From Nocardia arthritidis (GTDB lineage: Bacteria > Actinomycetota > Actinomycetes > Mycobacteriales > Mycobacteriaceae), in assembly GCF_011801145.1 (NCBI RefSeq), contig NZ_CP046172.1, positions 6,696,001-6,760,000 on the forward strand: DNA of 64,000 bases, read 5' to 3'. The position numbers and the translations under genes are program-made. Of the stretch, positions 38,071-46,341 are shown piece after piece; the first letter of the stretch is position 1; each line of letters starts with the position of its first letter. The notes beneath the pieces were generated by a model, which saw only the letters and a list, made by a program, of their open reading frames with translations, ran no database searches and had not been told where the DNA came from.

Positions 38071-38158
38071 ACTAACCGTTAATATTGTTTTAGTGGTTAG
38101 TACGCTAGCCGGGTGCCCACAGCCGCGTCAACCGGTAATTCAGGAATAGCTGGTTAGT
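38071..38158. promoter_or_regulatory. GGTTAGT operator half-sites between VOC and CGNR genes
   Basis: ACTAACC at 38071-38077 and GGTTAGT at 38095-38101 form an inverted repeat around the AT-rich stretch GTTAATATTGTTTTAGT. A third GGTTAGT lies at 38152-38158. Placement between divergent promoters suggests binding sites for the CGNR protein. Confidence 0.6.
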
Positions 38159-38194
38159 CATCCGGCCGATCGGAGGAGGTCGATACCCTCAGTC

Positions 38195-38740
38195 ATGCGC
38201 GATCCACGCCCACATCTCGGCGAACCGCTGGCACTGGACCTGTTGAACACACGGTGGATCGGTGACGGCCCGCAGGACCTGCTCACCGGCGTCGACGGCC
38301 TCACCATCTGGCTGCGCTCCACCGGACTCGACGGCCAGGCCACCGCGGACGCGCGCACCCTGGACGCGGTGCTGGCCGCACGCACCGCCATCTACGACAC
38401 GGTGCGGCACGCGAACCACACCGCGCTCAACGAAATCCTCGAACGCGGCCGGATCAGGCGCACCCTCACCGACTCGGGCCCCGCCGACATCCCCGACATC
38501 CCGGATCCCGCTTGGGTACCGGCCTGGCTCGCCGCCGACAGCCTGCTACAGCTGCTCGCCACCGCGCCGGGCCGCATCCGCCAGTGCGCCCACCCCGAGT
38601 GCGTCCTGTTCTTCTACGACACCTCGAAGAACGGCACCCGGCGCTGGCATTCGATGGCGACCTGCGGCAACCGCACCAAGGCGGCCAGGCACTACGCCAA
38701 AAAGCCGGAGGCTCAGAACAATTCGTCGAGCAACCGGTAG
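38195..38740 (+). CDS. CGNR zinc-finger (ABATE domain) regulator
   Basis: 181 residues. The N-terminal ABATE domain is marked by LGEPLALDLLNTRWIGDGPQ. The C-terminal CGNR zinc finger is complete: RQCAHPECVLFFYDTSKNG, then RRWHSMATCGNRTKAARHYA, with Cys-Cys-His/Cys ligands. These proteins are thought to be stress-linked transcription factors. It is divergent from the VOC operon, and its last 28 bp overlap the tail of the APH gene on the other strand. Confidence 0.88.
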   Translation: MRDPRPHLGEPLALDLLNTRWIGDGPQDLLTGVDGLTIWLRSTGLDGQATADARTLDAVLAARTAIYDTVRHANHTALNEILERGRIRRTLTDSGPADIPDIPDPAWVPAWLAADSLLQLLATAPGRIRQCAHPECVLFFYDTSKNGTRRWHSMATCGNRTKAARHYAKKPEAQNNSSSNR

Positions 38741-39429
38741 TACTCCAGCCGCCGCTCGTCCGGCTCGGCCAAACCGTATGCCGCGAAGAACCTTTCGACC
38801 TCGCCCGCACCGAAATCGTCGCGCAGGTCTCGCACGGCCAGCGCCAGATCACGGTAGCGATCGGCGACGCCGAGCGTGCCGACGTCGATCACAATGCCGC
38901 CGAGGAGCACATTCGATGGCGTGTAATCACCGTGCGCGACAACGAGTTCCCGTTCCGCCGGGCGCTCGTCGCGCAACCGCGCCAGAATCTGTTCGGGTGC
39001 GAGGCCATGGTGGTCGAAGTCGTAGTCCGCGGGATCCACCGATCCGGCCGCCACTCGCTCGGCCGCCCGCGCCAGCACGGTATCCAGCCGCCCGTCGAAC
39101 GGGCAGGTCTCGATCGGCAACCGGTGCAGCCCGCGCAGCGTCTCTCCCAGCAGCGCGCCGGGAGCCGGATGCCGCGCCAGGCTCGGCGCCCCGGCATCGG
39201 CGAGCACCAATACGTCCCGCTCGAAGACCACCACCTCGGGCAGCGCGATCCCCTGCCCAGCCAGCCAGTGCAACCGGGCATGCTCATCGATAGCATGCGG
39301 ACCGCGCTTGACCCAGTACCGCCCGTCGACGAGGACGACCCCGCCGCTCATACCCTCATGCGCGGTGGAAACTGTCGGCGCCGCGCCGAGCACCTCGGCC
39401 ACCGCCCGCGGCAGCCCGGTGGTATCCAT
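38713..39429 (-). CDS. APH(3')-like aminoglycoside O-phosphotransferase
   Basis: 238 residues. Kinase marks: GMSGGVVLVDGRYWVKRGP with the ATP-binding Lys near residue 42, the catalytic VAHGDYTPSNVLL near residue 168, and VIDVGTLGVADRYRDLALAV near residue 186. The last is close to the IDxGRxGxADRYxDLA signature of 3'-phosphotransferases, with Thr for Arg. The end YYRLLDELF also fits. The protein is ~25 residues shorter than classical APH(3') at the N-terminus, but all catalytic residues are present. It would phosphorylate kanamycin-type drugs if active. No mobile DNA adjoins it directly. Confidence 0.82.
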   Translation of the reverse strand: MDTTGLPRAVAEVLGAAPTVSTAHEGMSGGVVLVDGRYWVKRGPHAIDEHARLHWLAGQGIALPEVVVFERDVLVLADAGAPSLARHPAPGALLGETLRGLHRLPIETCPFDGRLDTVLARAAERVAAGSVDPADYDFDHHGLAPEQILARLRDERPAERELVVAHGDYTPSNVLLGGIVIDVGTLGVADRYRDLALAVRDLRDDFGAGEVERFFAAYGLAEPDERRLEYYRLLDELF

Positions 39430-39445
39430 CCGCGAAATCCCTCGA

Positions 39446-39640
39446 CTACCAGCGATTTCGCGGTACGTCGAATTCCGAGCACAACGCCCGCCAGACCTCG
39501 CGCGGATCGACCCCGGCCTCGATGGCGGCCGATCCCGTCCGCCCGCCGAGCGCGGGGATCACGTGGTCGGCCAGCAGCGCGTCGCCGCGGGCCACACCGA
39601 ATTCGGTATGCAACAGCTCCTGGAATTCCGTCAACCGCAC
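39446..39640 (-). CDS. DUF3046 small protein
   Basis: 64 residues from GTG 39640; the longer frame to 39745 adds an unconvincing Arg/Pro-rich leader. The sequence MRLTEFQELLHTEFGVARGD, ALLADHVIPALGGRTGSAAI and VWRALCSEFDVPRNRW is typical of DUF3046. In Mycobacterium the homologue (Rv2738c) is adjacent to recX/recA; here the two are separated by about 8 kb of other genes. Function unknown. Confidence 0.85.
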   Translation of the reverse strand: MRLTEFQELLHTEFGVARGDALLADHVIPALGGRTGSAAIEAGVDPREVWRALCSEFDVPRNRW

Positions 39641-39746
39641 CGTGCCCAAGATACAGGCCTGTGTTCGAAGTCCGGCCGGACGCATCCGCGGTCCAGTTCG
39701 TCGCCTGGCAGGTTGACGAGTCGGCCCCGATGGACCCCTCGCCAAT

Positions 39747-39796
39747 CCTCATCAGGCGGAGAAGGAGCCCTCATCAGGCGGAGAAGGGGCCGATAT
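39747..39796. repeat. Short tandem repeat
   Basis: CTCATCAGGCGGAGAAGG occurs twice in tandem between about 39747 and 39790, upstream of the DUF3046 gene and inside the 218-bp gap to the glycosyltransferase. It looks like a local duplication. Confidence 0.6.
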
Positions 39797-39858
39797 CGGG
39801 GTTGTATCGGCGACGACAAAGCGGCCAGGCGGCGAGCTGGGCCGCCGGATGGGACTTC

Positions 39859-41022
39859 CTACGGCATGCGTACGGTGTCGAGCACCTCATGACAGATCCG
39901 GATCGGGTCGGCGACGTCCGTAGCGCCCGCCGCGGCCCGGCGCGCGGCGGTCGTGAAGCCGGGTTCCGCGAGCACGCGCTCGACGGCGGCACGCAGCGCT
40001 TCGGTGGTCAACGGCCGAACGAGTAGCGAACTACCTTGTCGCACAGCGCGGTTGGCCAACTCCCACTGATCGCCGCCGCCCGGAACGGTGACGATCGGCA
40101 CACCGGCCGACAGCGATTTGGCGAGCAGACCGTGCCCACCGCCGCCGATCACCACGGCGGCCTGCCGGAGCAGTTCGTCCTGCCGTCCCAAACCCGCTGT
40201 GGCCCAGGACGGTAGGTCGGTGGGTGGCGTGTCGAGCGTGGAAACGGCCACTCGCACACCGGTTCCGGCCAGTGCCCGCAGCACCGTCTCGACCATGCCC
40301 GCGACACCCGTGTGCGCCGTGGACGGGGCCACCATCACCAGCGGACCGTCGCCCGGCGGCGCGGGCAGGACGGCCTCGGTCGGCTCCCAGAACAGCGGGC
40401 CGATCACGTGCGCGCGCTCCGGCCAATCCGGGCGCGGGACCTCCAGCGCGGGCAAGGTGGCCACCAGTCGGGCGGCCGGGCCGGGATCCGTTGCCGGCAG
40501 GCCGATTCCGCGACGCGCCTGCGCGCGCTGCTGTTCACCGCGGCGCACCGCGCGGGCGCTGAGCGCGCGCAGCAGCCGGTCGCGCAGCCGACCGCGCACA
40601 CCGACACCCGCCGCAAGCCCACTTCCGATGGGCGGCAACGCCTTCGACGGCAGGTACAGCGGATGCGGGGACAGTTCGACCCACGGCACGCCGAGCCGTT
40701 CGGCGGCCATGCCACCGCCCGCGGTCAGCACATCGGAGACCACGAGTTCCGGCAGCATGGCGCCGAGATCGGGCAGGATCTCGGTCGAAATATGCGCCGC
40801 CCGTTCGTGAATGCGTCGGCCCGCGTCGGCGTCGTCCTCGTTCGGGCGCGGCGCCAAACCCTTCAGCCTGCGCACCGCGATGCCCGCCGCCTTGGCCTGA
40901 GCGAACCAGCGCGGACCGGTGAACAGCACCGGTTCGTCGCCCGCGGCCAGGAAGCGCAGGCACAGCGCGATCGCGGGGAAGGCGTGCCCGGGATCGGGAC
41001 CCGCGACGACGGCTACTCGCAT
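39859..41022 (-). CDS. Glycosyltransferase, UDP-glucosyltransferase-like (Rv2739c-like)
   Basis: 387 residues from ATG 41022. It begins MRVAVVAGPDPGHAFPAIAL, the N-terminal GT-B motif with the catalytic His. The C-terminal donor-binding domain has LPAPPGDGPLVMVAPSTAHT and AAVVIGGGGHGLLAKSLSAG, VPIVTVPGGGDQWELANRAV, the GT1-family signature. It transfers a sugar from an NDP donor to a small acceptor, unknown here. It occupies the place of Rv2739c beside DUF3046. Confidence 0.85.
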   Translation of the reverse strand: MRVAVVAGPDPGHAFPAIALCLRFLAAGDEPVLFTGPRWFAQAKAAGIAVRRLKGLAPRPNEDDADAGRRIHERAAHISTEILPDLGAMLPELVVSDVLTAGGGMAAERLGVPWVELSPHPLYLPSKALPPIGSGLAAGVGVRGRLRDRLLRALSARAVRRGEQQRAQARRGIGLPATDPGPAARLVATLPALEVPRPDWPERAHVIGPLFWEPTEAVLPAPPGDGPLVMVAPSTAHTGVAGMVETVLRALAGTGVRVAVSTLDTPPTDLPSWATAGLGRQDELLRQAAVVIGGGGHGLLAKSLSAGVPIVTVPGGGDQWELANRAVRQGSSLLVRPLTTEALRAAVERVLAEPGFTTAARRAAAGATDVADPIRICHEVLDTVRMP

Positions 41023-41139
41023 CCGCTTAGCGTGCCACACCCGTTGTCGGCACGATCGGACCGCTACGCCGAGACTTCACCCGCATTTCACCTACACCGT
41101 CTACGGTCTAGACCAATGCATGCCGAGCTGGGAGTACCG

Positions 41140-41694
41140 ATGCGGATATCCACCATCGACGAATTGTTCGCCCTGCTGGCCGACTGCGCCGACACCTGGG
41201 ATATGCCCGACCGCAGCGGCGACCCCGTCGACATCCTCGACCACGATCTGCAATGCGCCGAACTGCTGCGGCAATGGCATCCCGACGATGCGGAGCTTCA
41301 GGTCGCCGGGTTGGTCCACGATATCGGGCACAAGCTGGCGCCGGGCGACGATGCGGGACACGGCCGCAACGGCGCCGCGGCCGTGCACGCGCTGCTCGGC
41401 GCACGGGTGGCGCGACTTGTCGAATTGCACGTCGTCGCAAAGCGATACCTCGCCGCCACCGACATCGCGCACACCCTCTCCCCGTCCAGCCGGCGCACAC
41501 TGATCGCACAGGGCGGCCCGATGGATCCGGTCGAGGCCGAAAAGTTCCGCGCCGACCCGGATTTCGCGGCCGCCGTCGCCCTGCGCCGCGCCGACGACGC
41601 GGGCAAGGCGGTCGGACTGGCCGTCACGCCGCTGGAATCGTGGCGCCCGGTCGTCGAACGCGTTGCGGCGCAGGCGATTCAGCCCGCGAAGTAA
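41140..41694 (+). CDS. HD-domain phosphohydrolase/oxygenase-like protein
   Basis: 184 residues from ATG 41140, with GGGAG 6 bases upstream; ATG 41116 is the alternative. Helical HD-domain metal ligands are present: DILDHDLQCAELLRQW, then VAGLVHDIGHKLAPGDDAG and LLGARVARLVELHVVAKRYL. This arrangement resembles small HD proteins related to PhnZ/inositol oxygenase as well as phosphohydrolases. It converges with the PIG-L gene, their last 16 bp overlapping. Confidence 0.75.
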   Translation: MRISTIDELFALLADCADTWDMPDRSGDPVDILDHDLQCAELLRQWHPDDAELQVAGLVHDIGHKLAPGDDAGHGRNGAAAVHALLGARVARLVELHVVAKRYLAATDIAHTLSPSSRRTLIAQGGPMDPVEAEKFRADPDFAAAVALRRADDAGKAVGLAVTPLESWRPVVERVAAQAIQPAK

Positions 41695-42389
41695 TACAGC
41701 TCGAAGCCGACGGCGCGCTCGGCCGGGAAACCATCGATCGGGGCGGTCGATCGATCGACGATGGCGCGCACCTGATCCGCGACCGGTTCCGGGCTCAGCA
41801 CCTCGAGGTAGCGGCGATGCTCGGACAGCGATTCGATTGCCTTGCCGACGGTTTCGGTGACATCCACCGCATGCGTCACCGTCGGGCTGGCCACCGCCGC
41901 CCAGCGCACCGACCACGGCGCGAGATCCGCGAGCTCCGGGAAGATCCACTCGTTGCCCGCATCCGAAATGGCGTCGAGCCCGGCCCGGCCGACAGCGCGA
42001 TGATCGGCGCTGTTCGCGTAACCCTGCCGCCAGGTATCGCCGAAGTTGGCCAGCACCACCAGTTCCGGCCGATGCCGCCGGATCGCCCGCGCCAGATCGC
42101 GCCGCAGCTCCAAACTTTCCTGCACCCGGCCATCGGGATAGCCGAGGAACTCCACCTTGTCCACGCCGACCGCCTTGGCCGACGCGATCTCCTCCGCCTC
42201 ACGCAGCGGACCCGATTCGGCGGGCGGCAGTCCGGCGATACCCGCCTCACCGCTGGTCACCAGCACATAGCGGACATCCTTGCCCTGCCCGGTCCAGCGC
42301 GCCACCGCGGCCGCCGGACCGTATTCGATGTCATCGGGATGCGCGACGATGACCAGCGCGCGCTCCCAGTCCTCCGGAATCTGTTCCAC
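41679..42389 (-). CDS. PIG-L family deacetylase
   Basis: 236 residues. The zinc site is shown by LVIVAHPDDIEYGPAAAVAR near residue 15 and the second His region GYANSADHRAVGRAGLDA near 125. Members remove N-acetyl groups from sugars or pseudo-disaccharides (GlcNAc-inositol, mycothiol intermediates and similar). The substrate here cannot be read, and no mycothiol gene adjoins it. Confidence 0.85.
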   Translation of the reverse strand: MEQIPEDWERALVIVAHPDDIEYGPAAAVARWTGQGKDVRYVLVTSGEAGIAGLPPAESGPLREAEEIASAKAVGVDKVEFLGYPDGRVQESLELRRDLARAIRRHRPELVVLANFGDTWRQGYANSADHRAVGRAGLDAISDAGNEWIFPELADLAPWSVRWAAVASPTVTHAVDVTETVGKAIESLSEHRRYLEVLSPEPVADQVRAIVDRSTAPIDGFPAERAVGFELYYFAG

Positions 42390-42500
42390 GGAACGATATT
42401 CAACCCAATACGAGGAAGGCCGCGCGCTCGCGGGCAGAGCGAGCGCGCGGCCTCATACGCACACCGACGGCGGATGATTCCCGGCACCCGCCACCCGGCG

Positions 42501-42674
42501 CTAAAGCTTGCTGATCGTGTTGTTGTTCGAGCCCGACACCGCCTTGTACAGCAGGTACAGCCCGAAGACGATGGCGCTGATCACCAGAATCGGGAACAGT
42601 CCCTTGATCAGCGCACCCAGAATGGCCAGCGCGATCCAGACGACCGCGACGATACCGATGATCTTCCACAACAT
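42501..42674 (-). CDS. Small membrane protein (57 aa)
   Basis: A 57-codon frame preceded by CGGAGG with 7-base spacing. It begins MLWKIIGIVAVVWIALAILG and has two hydrophobic segments (to ALIKGLFPILVISAIVFGLY), ending LLYKAVSGSNNNTISKL. Two short membrane helices with a Ser/Asn tail are likely. The strong ribosome site and clean hydrophobic pattern support it as a gene although it is short. Function unknown. Confidence 0.75.
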   Translation of the reverse strand: MLWKIIGIVAVVWIALAILGALIKGLFPILVISAIVFGLYLLYKAVSGSNNNTISKL

Positions 42675-42836
42675 TTCGTGCCTCCGAAGGCTTGCTCCGA
42701 CAACCGCCGCCGTGGCGATCCGACTACTCCATGCTGGCAGGCCTAAGCCGAGAAATCACCAGGTGAGAGCCGATATCCGGGTGGAAATCAGGGTTGTCCC
42801 TGAGGTGGGGACGACGCCCTCGTCAGGGGCTCGGAC
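42675..42836. other. Left boundary region of the integrated element
   Basis: The 162 bp between the chromosomal small membrane gene and the integrase stop should contain the left attachment site. A short hairpin-like run GGTTGTCCCTGAGGTGGGGA lies near 42793. I found no convincing direct repeat of 12 bp or more with the right end near 53.8-54.0 kb, and no tRNA gene here. Confidence 0.4.
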
Positions 42837-44123
42837 CTACGCGGAAACCAGCGAAAATTCCAACTTTGTTCCAACTTTCGCTGGTGCGAGGTCTTCGAGG
42901 ACGTCCGCGTTGTCCACTGCCTGTCGGATGTATCCGTCCGGGTCGATGTAGTGACGCTTCGCGACGCTACTCCCCTCCGAGTGCCCCAACTGTGCACTCG
43001 CGCGTGCTGGATCGGCCGTCTTACCGGTGATGTGAGTAGCAACGGTGTCTCGGAAGTTGCCGAGCGTCACCCATTCGAGTGAGGTGTCCGCCCGTACGGC
43101 ACTGAGCGCGCTTTCCGCAGTGCCCGGCGCAACCATGTTGCCATTTGAGGACAGGAACACCGGTAGATCGTCGGACTTGGGTTCGGTAACGCGCTTCCAG
43201 GCTCTTAGCTCATCGGTCAGCCACTTCGGCGCGGTCACGTAGTACCCGGGTCCGCGCTTTCGCCTCAGCTGCCTGAATGCCTTACCTCGACCCTTCGGCT
43301 TGATGACCGTCGCATACACGTGAATGACCGCGTTCTCGACGGTCTCATCGTCGAGTCCTTCAATGTCGCGCCAGATAAGACCGAAGCCCTCACCAGGCCG
43401 GATGCCGGTGCCCAGCAGCGTCAGGCATAAGGGTCGGAAGTACTTCGCGCGCTTCAGCCGTTTCGGGATGAGGTCGAAGAACTCCGCACGTTCATTTGCG
43501 GTGAGTGCCCGCTGGTTTCCCTTGCCTGCCGGGGGTTTCGGCACCGGAGTCATCGGGCTGTAGTCGAATAACCCTGCAAGCGTGAGGATTTGGAACACTC
43601 CACGCAGGATCACGTAGTGGGTGACGGCAACCCCTGGATAGCACTCCGCAACGTCATCCAGGTAGTCGGCCAGGAATGCCGGCTTGCCGACTTCGCCAAT
43701 CGTGAGGTCCCCCAACTCCTCATCAAGTTTGATGGCGTTGGGATCAGCCCGCGGTCCATCCGCCTTGAAAATCGCCCGCAGGTAGGAGTCGCACGTCTGT
43801 TGCGTTATCTTGCCAGCAACGACCCTTCTCCGCTCATGCTCCGCGTAGTAGGCGAAAACGACGCTCATCTTGTCGGTCAGTTCGAACTGGCGCCGCCGCG
43901 GCTTCGTGCGAACACTGCCCTTCCTGCGATTCGCCTCGAAGTTGGCCTCCCAGTCTTCGAGGCATTCCTTTCGGGTCGCGCCCGAGCCGCTGGAGCGGAC
44001 GTACCGGCCGCTGAAGGCGCGATGCCGGACTCGGTCCAAACGCCATATGCCGTCAGATCCTTTGGTAGGGCTGAGCTTGTCTTTCGACGGACGCGCACCA
44101 GGCTCCATCCTGATCTGCGGCAC
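42837..44123 (-). CDS. int: Site-specific tyrosine integrase
   Basis: 428 residues from GTG 44123 with GGAAGGGG 7 bases upstream; ATG 44153 is earlier and less supported. The N-terminal arm- and core-binding regions (YYAEHERRRVVAGKITQQTC) precede the catalytic domain. Its residues: Arg in LLGTGIRPGEGFGLIWRDIE, the HxxR-equivalent in TLGNFRDTVATHI, and His plus the nucleophile Tyr in QLGHSEGSSVAKRHYIDPDG. It cuts and rejoins attachment sites. It lies at the left end of the element, facing outward. Confidence 0.92.
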   Translation of the reverse strand: MPQIRMEPGARPSKDKLSPTKGSDGIWRLDRVRHRAFSGRYVRSSGSGATRKECLEDWEANFEANRRKGSVRTKPRRRQFELTDKMSVVFAYYAEHERRRVVAGKITQQTCDSYLRAIFKADGPRADPNAIKLDEELGDLTIGEVGKPAFLADYLDDVAECYPGVAVTHYVILRGVFQILTLAGLFDYSPMTPVPKPPAGKGNQRALTANERAEFFDLIPKRLKRAKYFRPLCLTLLGTGIRPGEGFGLIWRDIEGLDDETVENAVIHVYATVIKPKGRGKAFRQLRRKRGPGYYVTAPKWLTDELRAWKRVTEPKSDDLPVFLSSNGNMVAPGTAESALSAVRADTSLEWVTLGNFRDTVATHITGKTADPARASAQLGHSEGSSVAKRHYIDPDGYIRQAVDNADVLEDLAPAKVGTKLEFSLVSA

Positions 44124-44233
44124 TGACTCACCCCTTCCGCTAGCTCTCGGCACGCGGCAAGCGGTGCGTTAACCAAGCGCCGCGATGGACATGGCGAATC
44201 TCCTTGAGGTGACATAACAGTCGCAAGGGCGCG

Positions 44234-44247
44234 ATAGTTAGCTATAT
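44234..44247. promoter_or_regulatory. AT-rich dyad upstream of the integrase gene
   Basis: ATAGTTAGCTATAT, an ATAG/CTAT dyad around TTAG, lies 111 bp before the integrase start. It weakly resembles the TTAGCTCTAATAT operators found at three other promoters of the element. Confidence 0.35.
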
Positions 44248-44317
44248 GGTCGCTGTACGGTGACCAACCGTCAGCGGACGCCGAGCTGTGAACCTCAACG
44301 ACGCGAACCAGCCGCCC

Positions 44318-44500
44318 TCAGCTGACATAACGGGCTTCCACCCATGCCTCCAGATCCGACAGCCGATACCGTGGCCTGCCACCGACCCGAGCAAACCTCG
44401 GCCCCACACCGCTACATGCCCAGTTCGCCAAGGTCTTCTTCTCCAACCCCAAATACTTCGCCGCGCTCTCCCGCGTCAGCCAAGGATCGTCATTGATCAT
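44318..44500 (-). CDS. xis: Excisionase-like helix-turn-helix protein
   Basis: 60 residues from ATG 44500 (GGAG upstream); ATG 44518 and 44590 are longer alternatives. The whole protein is a winged-helix excisionase/MerR-like domain: MINDDPWLTRESAAKYLGLE, KKTLANWACSGVGPRFARVG and GRPRYRLSDLEAWVEARYVS. Beside an integrase, such a protein usually directs excision. It has an AT-rich palindromic operator ~110 bp upstream. Confidence 0.82.
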   Translation of the reverse strand: MINDDPWLTRESAAKYLGLEKKTLANWACSGVGPRFARVGGRPRYRLSDLEAWVEARYVS

Positions 44501-44606
44501 GACCAGCTCCGATTGCATTGCTTCCGCCCACTTACCTGCACGGATGCCAGCACGTGAACGCGCCGGGCGATGTGCACCCCAAGTGCTCAAGATCGAGTAT
44601 AGACTA

Positions 44607-44622
44607 ATATTAGCTCTAATAT
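44607..44622. promoter_or_regulatory. Operator palindrome, copy 1 (excisionase promoter)
   Basis: ATATTAGCTCTAATAT: perfect 7-bp arms ATATTAG/CTAATAT around CT. It lies ~107 bp upstream of the excisionase start, in AT-rich DNA. Related sites occur at 45152-45165 and 48559-48574. Confidence 0.7.
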
Positions 44623-44657
44623 ATCACCAAGGCGGGCGGCGTTGCACCAAATCGGGA

Positions 44658-44690
44658 GCCCTGCCACTGCAGCGCCAGCTGCGGCAGGGC
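44658..44690 (-). terminator. Hairpin after the HTH gene
   Basis: GCCCTGCC at 44658-44665 pairs with GGCAGGGC at 44683-44690, with further partial pairing inside. It lies ~97 bp beyond the stop of the minus-strand HTH gene and before the excisionase operator, a sensible place for a terminator. Confidence 0.55.
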
Positions 44691-44786
44691 CGATTTCAGC
44701 TTCCGCTGCAACCATCGACCGTCGCCTAGCAGGCGCTCGGAAAATAGTTGCAGTTCGAGGGGAGAAGGCTGACCAAGCCGGGATGC

Positions 44787-45035
44787 TTAAGGCCTGCGCG
44801 GCCGACCACCACCGGCACCGCGGCCAGGACGGTTCGCCTCGAACTTCTCGATTGTCTCGACGAGCCAGACCGGTGAACGCCCGAATCGATTGTCAGGCGG
44901 TGGTAGATCACCCGGACGGGGTGATCCCTCACGACGGCGCCGCTCGGCACGCTGGTGAAGGGTGCGAGTCGAGTCTTCCGTCCACCCGAACCGCTGTGCG
45001 ACGGCAGCCACGTCCAGAAACGTAGTTCCACTCAC
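44787..45035 (-). CDS. Small DNA-binding HTH protein (candidate element repressor)
   Basis: 82 residues from GTG 45035; the open frame to 45191 includes the control region and is not likely coding there. It reads MSGTTFLDVAAVAQRFGWTE, DSTRTLHQRAERRRREGSPR, PPDNRFGRSPVWLVETIEK, a MerR/excisionase-like winged helix with a basic tail. A 12-bp perfect palindrome lies 10 bp before its start, suggesting self-regulation. It is a candidate for the protein that binds the AT-rich operators of the element. Confidence 0.6.
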   Translation of the reverse strand: MSGTTFLDVAAVAQRFGWTEDSTRTLHQRAERRRREGSPRPGDLPPPDNRFGRSPVWLVETIEKFEANRPGRGAGGGRPRRP

Positions 45036-45044
45036 ACAAACATC

Positions 45045-45056
45045 GTACGGCCGTAC
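45045..45056. promoter_or_regulatory. Perfect palindrome GTACGGCCGTAC
   Basis: A 12-bp perfect palindrome placed 10 bp upstream of the HTH gene start at 45035, overlapping its expected promoter or leader. It is a candidate autoregulatory site. Confidence 0.5.
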
Positions 45057-45151
45057 ACGTGTCACCGCCTCCGGTGATCGGCCTAGATGCCAAGGCGTCC
45101 AAAGCCCTATCAGTCCATCTACCTGGATATTTACATCAGGTACCCCGTTGA

Positions 45152-45165
45152 TATTAGAGCTAATA
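45152..45165. promoter_or_regulatory. Operator palindrome, copy 2 (DUF932 promoter)
   Basis: TATTAGAGCTAATA: arms TATTAG/CTAATA around AG, 53 bp before the DUF932 gene start. It is the same dyad as copy 1 with the centre reversed. Confidence 0.7.
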
Positions 45166-45217
45166 CGAGTAAAATAGTTCGTGTAAGGCAAACCAAGTTT
45201 TGAGAGGAGTTCAGACC

Positions 45218-46252
45218 ATGCCCCACAACCTCGACGTCACGAATGGCATTGCCGCATTTGCAGATTCACGAACAGACGCATGGCACCAACTCGGCCAGCA
45301 GGTAGGCCACGCGATGACAGCAGCGGAAGCGCTACGCGAGGCCCATCTCGCCGGGTGGAACGTGCGCAAGATGCCGCTGCAGATTCCGGCGCAACCACTG
45401 CCGGATGCCAGCGGCCAGACAGTTCCTTACCCAATCCCGGTCGTCGGCAAATTCGCCACCGTGAGAAACAATCCGATCACGGGTGGACTCGATTGTCTCG
45501 GTGTGGTCGGTGCCGGATATCAGCCTGTGCAGAACGAAGCCAGTTGCGAATTGCTCGATGCGTTGGTCGATGAGTCCGGGGCCCATTTCGAGACCGCCGG
45601 AGCTCTCTACGGCGGCCGAGAAACGTTCGTCACGATGAAACTGCCGATGACAATGAACTTCCAAGCTGTAGACGGATCTCGCGACACGACCGAGTTCTAT
45701 TTGGCCGCACTGAATTCGCACGACGGGACATCAGCGTTTCGGCTCCTGATCACACCGATTCGTATCGTGTGCGCCAACACCCAGACCGCCGCCCTGCAAC
45801 ACGCAAAGGCGTCGTTCTCGATTCGGCACACCGCCGGGGCGACGAATTCGATTGCGGAAGCCCGAGAAGCGTTGGGTTTGACATTCGCCTACGTCGAGGA
45901 GTTCGAGCGGGAAGCCGCACGGCTCTACGCCCAGGACATGACGGCTACCGAGGTGCACGCCTTCGCCGACCAGCTCATGGCAGTCGAAAAGGCCGAAACG
46001 GAGCGGACCGCTGAGAACCGCCGCATTCACGCGAACAACATCACGCGCCTCTTCGTCATGTCTCCCACGGTGACTCCTCTCGGTAGTACGAAGTGGGCCA
46101 CCTACAACGCCGTCACCGAGTACGCCGACCACTTCATGGAGGTCCGCAAGGGCGTCGGCAATCCGGCCGACGCCCGAGCCTTGCGAACCCTCACGTCCGA
46201 CACCGTTCGAGACCTGAAGCTCAACGCATTTCACCTGCTGCAGACCGTCTGA
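45218..46252 (+). CDS. DUF932 (phage/plasmid-like, TIGR03299 type) protein
   Basis: 344 residues from ATG 45218 with GAGAGGAG upstream. The sequence AWHQLGQQVGHAMTAAEALR, YQPVQNEASCELLDALVDES, TEFYLAALNSHDGTSAFRLL and PIRIVCANTQTAALQHAKAS matches the DUF932 plasmid/phage family, which is of unknown function. It is the first gene of the element's rightward unit and has its own palindromic operator. It lies 89 bp before the ParB-like gene. Confidence 0.85.
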   Translation: MPHNLDVTNGIAAFADSRTDAWHQLGQQVGHAMTAAEALREAHLAGWNVRKMPLQIPAQPLPDASGQTVPYPIPVVGKFATVRNNPITGGLDCLGVVGAGYQPVQNEASCELLDALVDESGAHFETAGALYGGRETFVTMKLPMTMNFQAVDGSRDTTEFYLAALNSHDGTSAFRLLITPIRIVCANTQTAALQHAKASFSIRHTAGATNSIAEAREALGLTFAYVEEFEREAARLYAQDMTATEVHAFADQLMAVEKAETERTAENRRIHANNITRLFVMSPTVTPLGSTKWATYNAVTEYADHFMEVRKGVGNPADARALRTLTSDTVRDLKLNAFHLLQTV

Positions 46253-46341
46253 TCGAAGGCCATGATCTCAACCCACCTGCAGGGGCACCGGGCAGCTGGT
46301 ACCTGCCCGGTGCCGCTCTGAACCATATCTGAGAGGCAACG

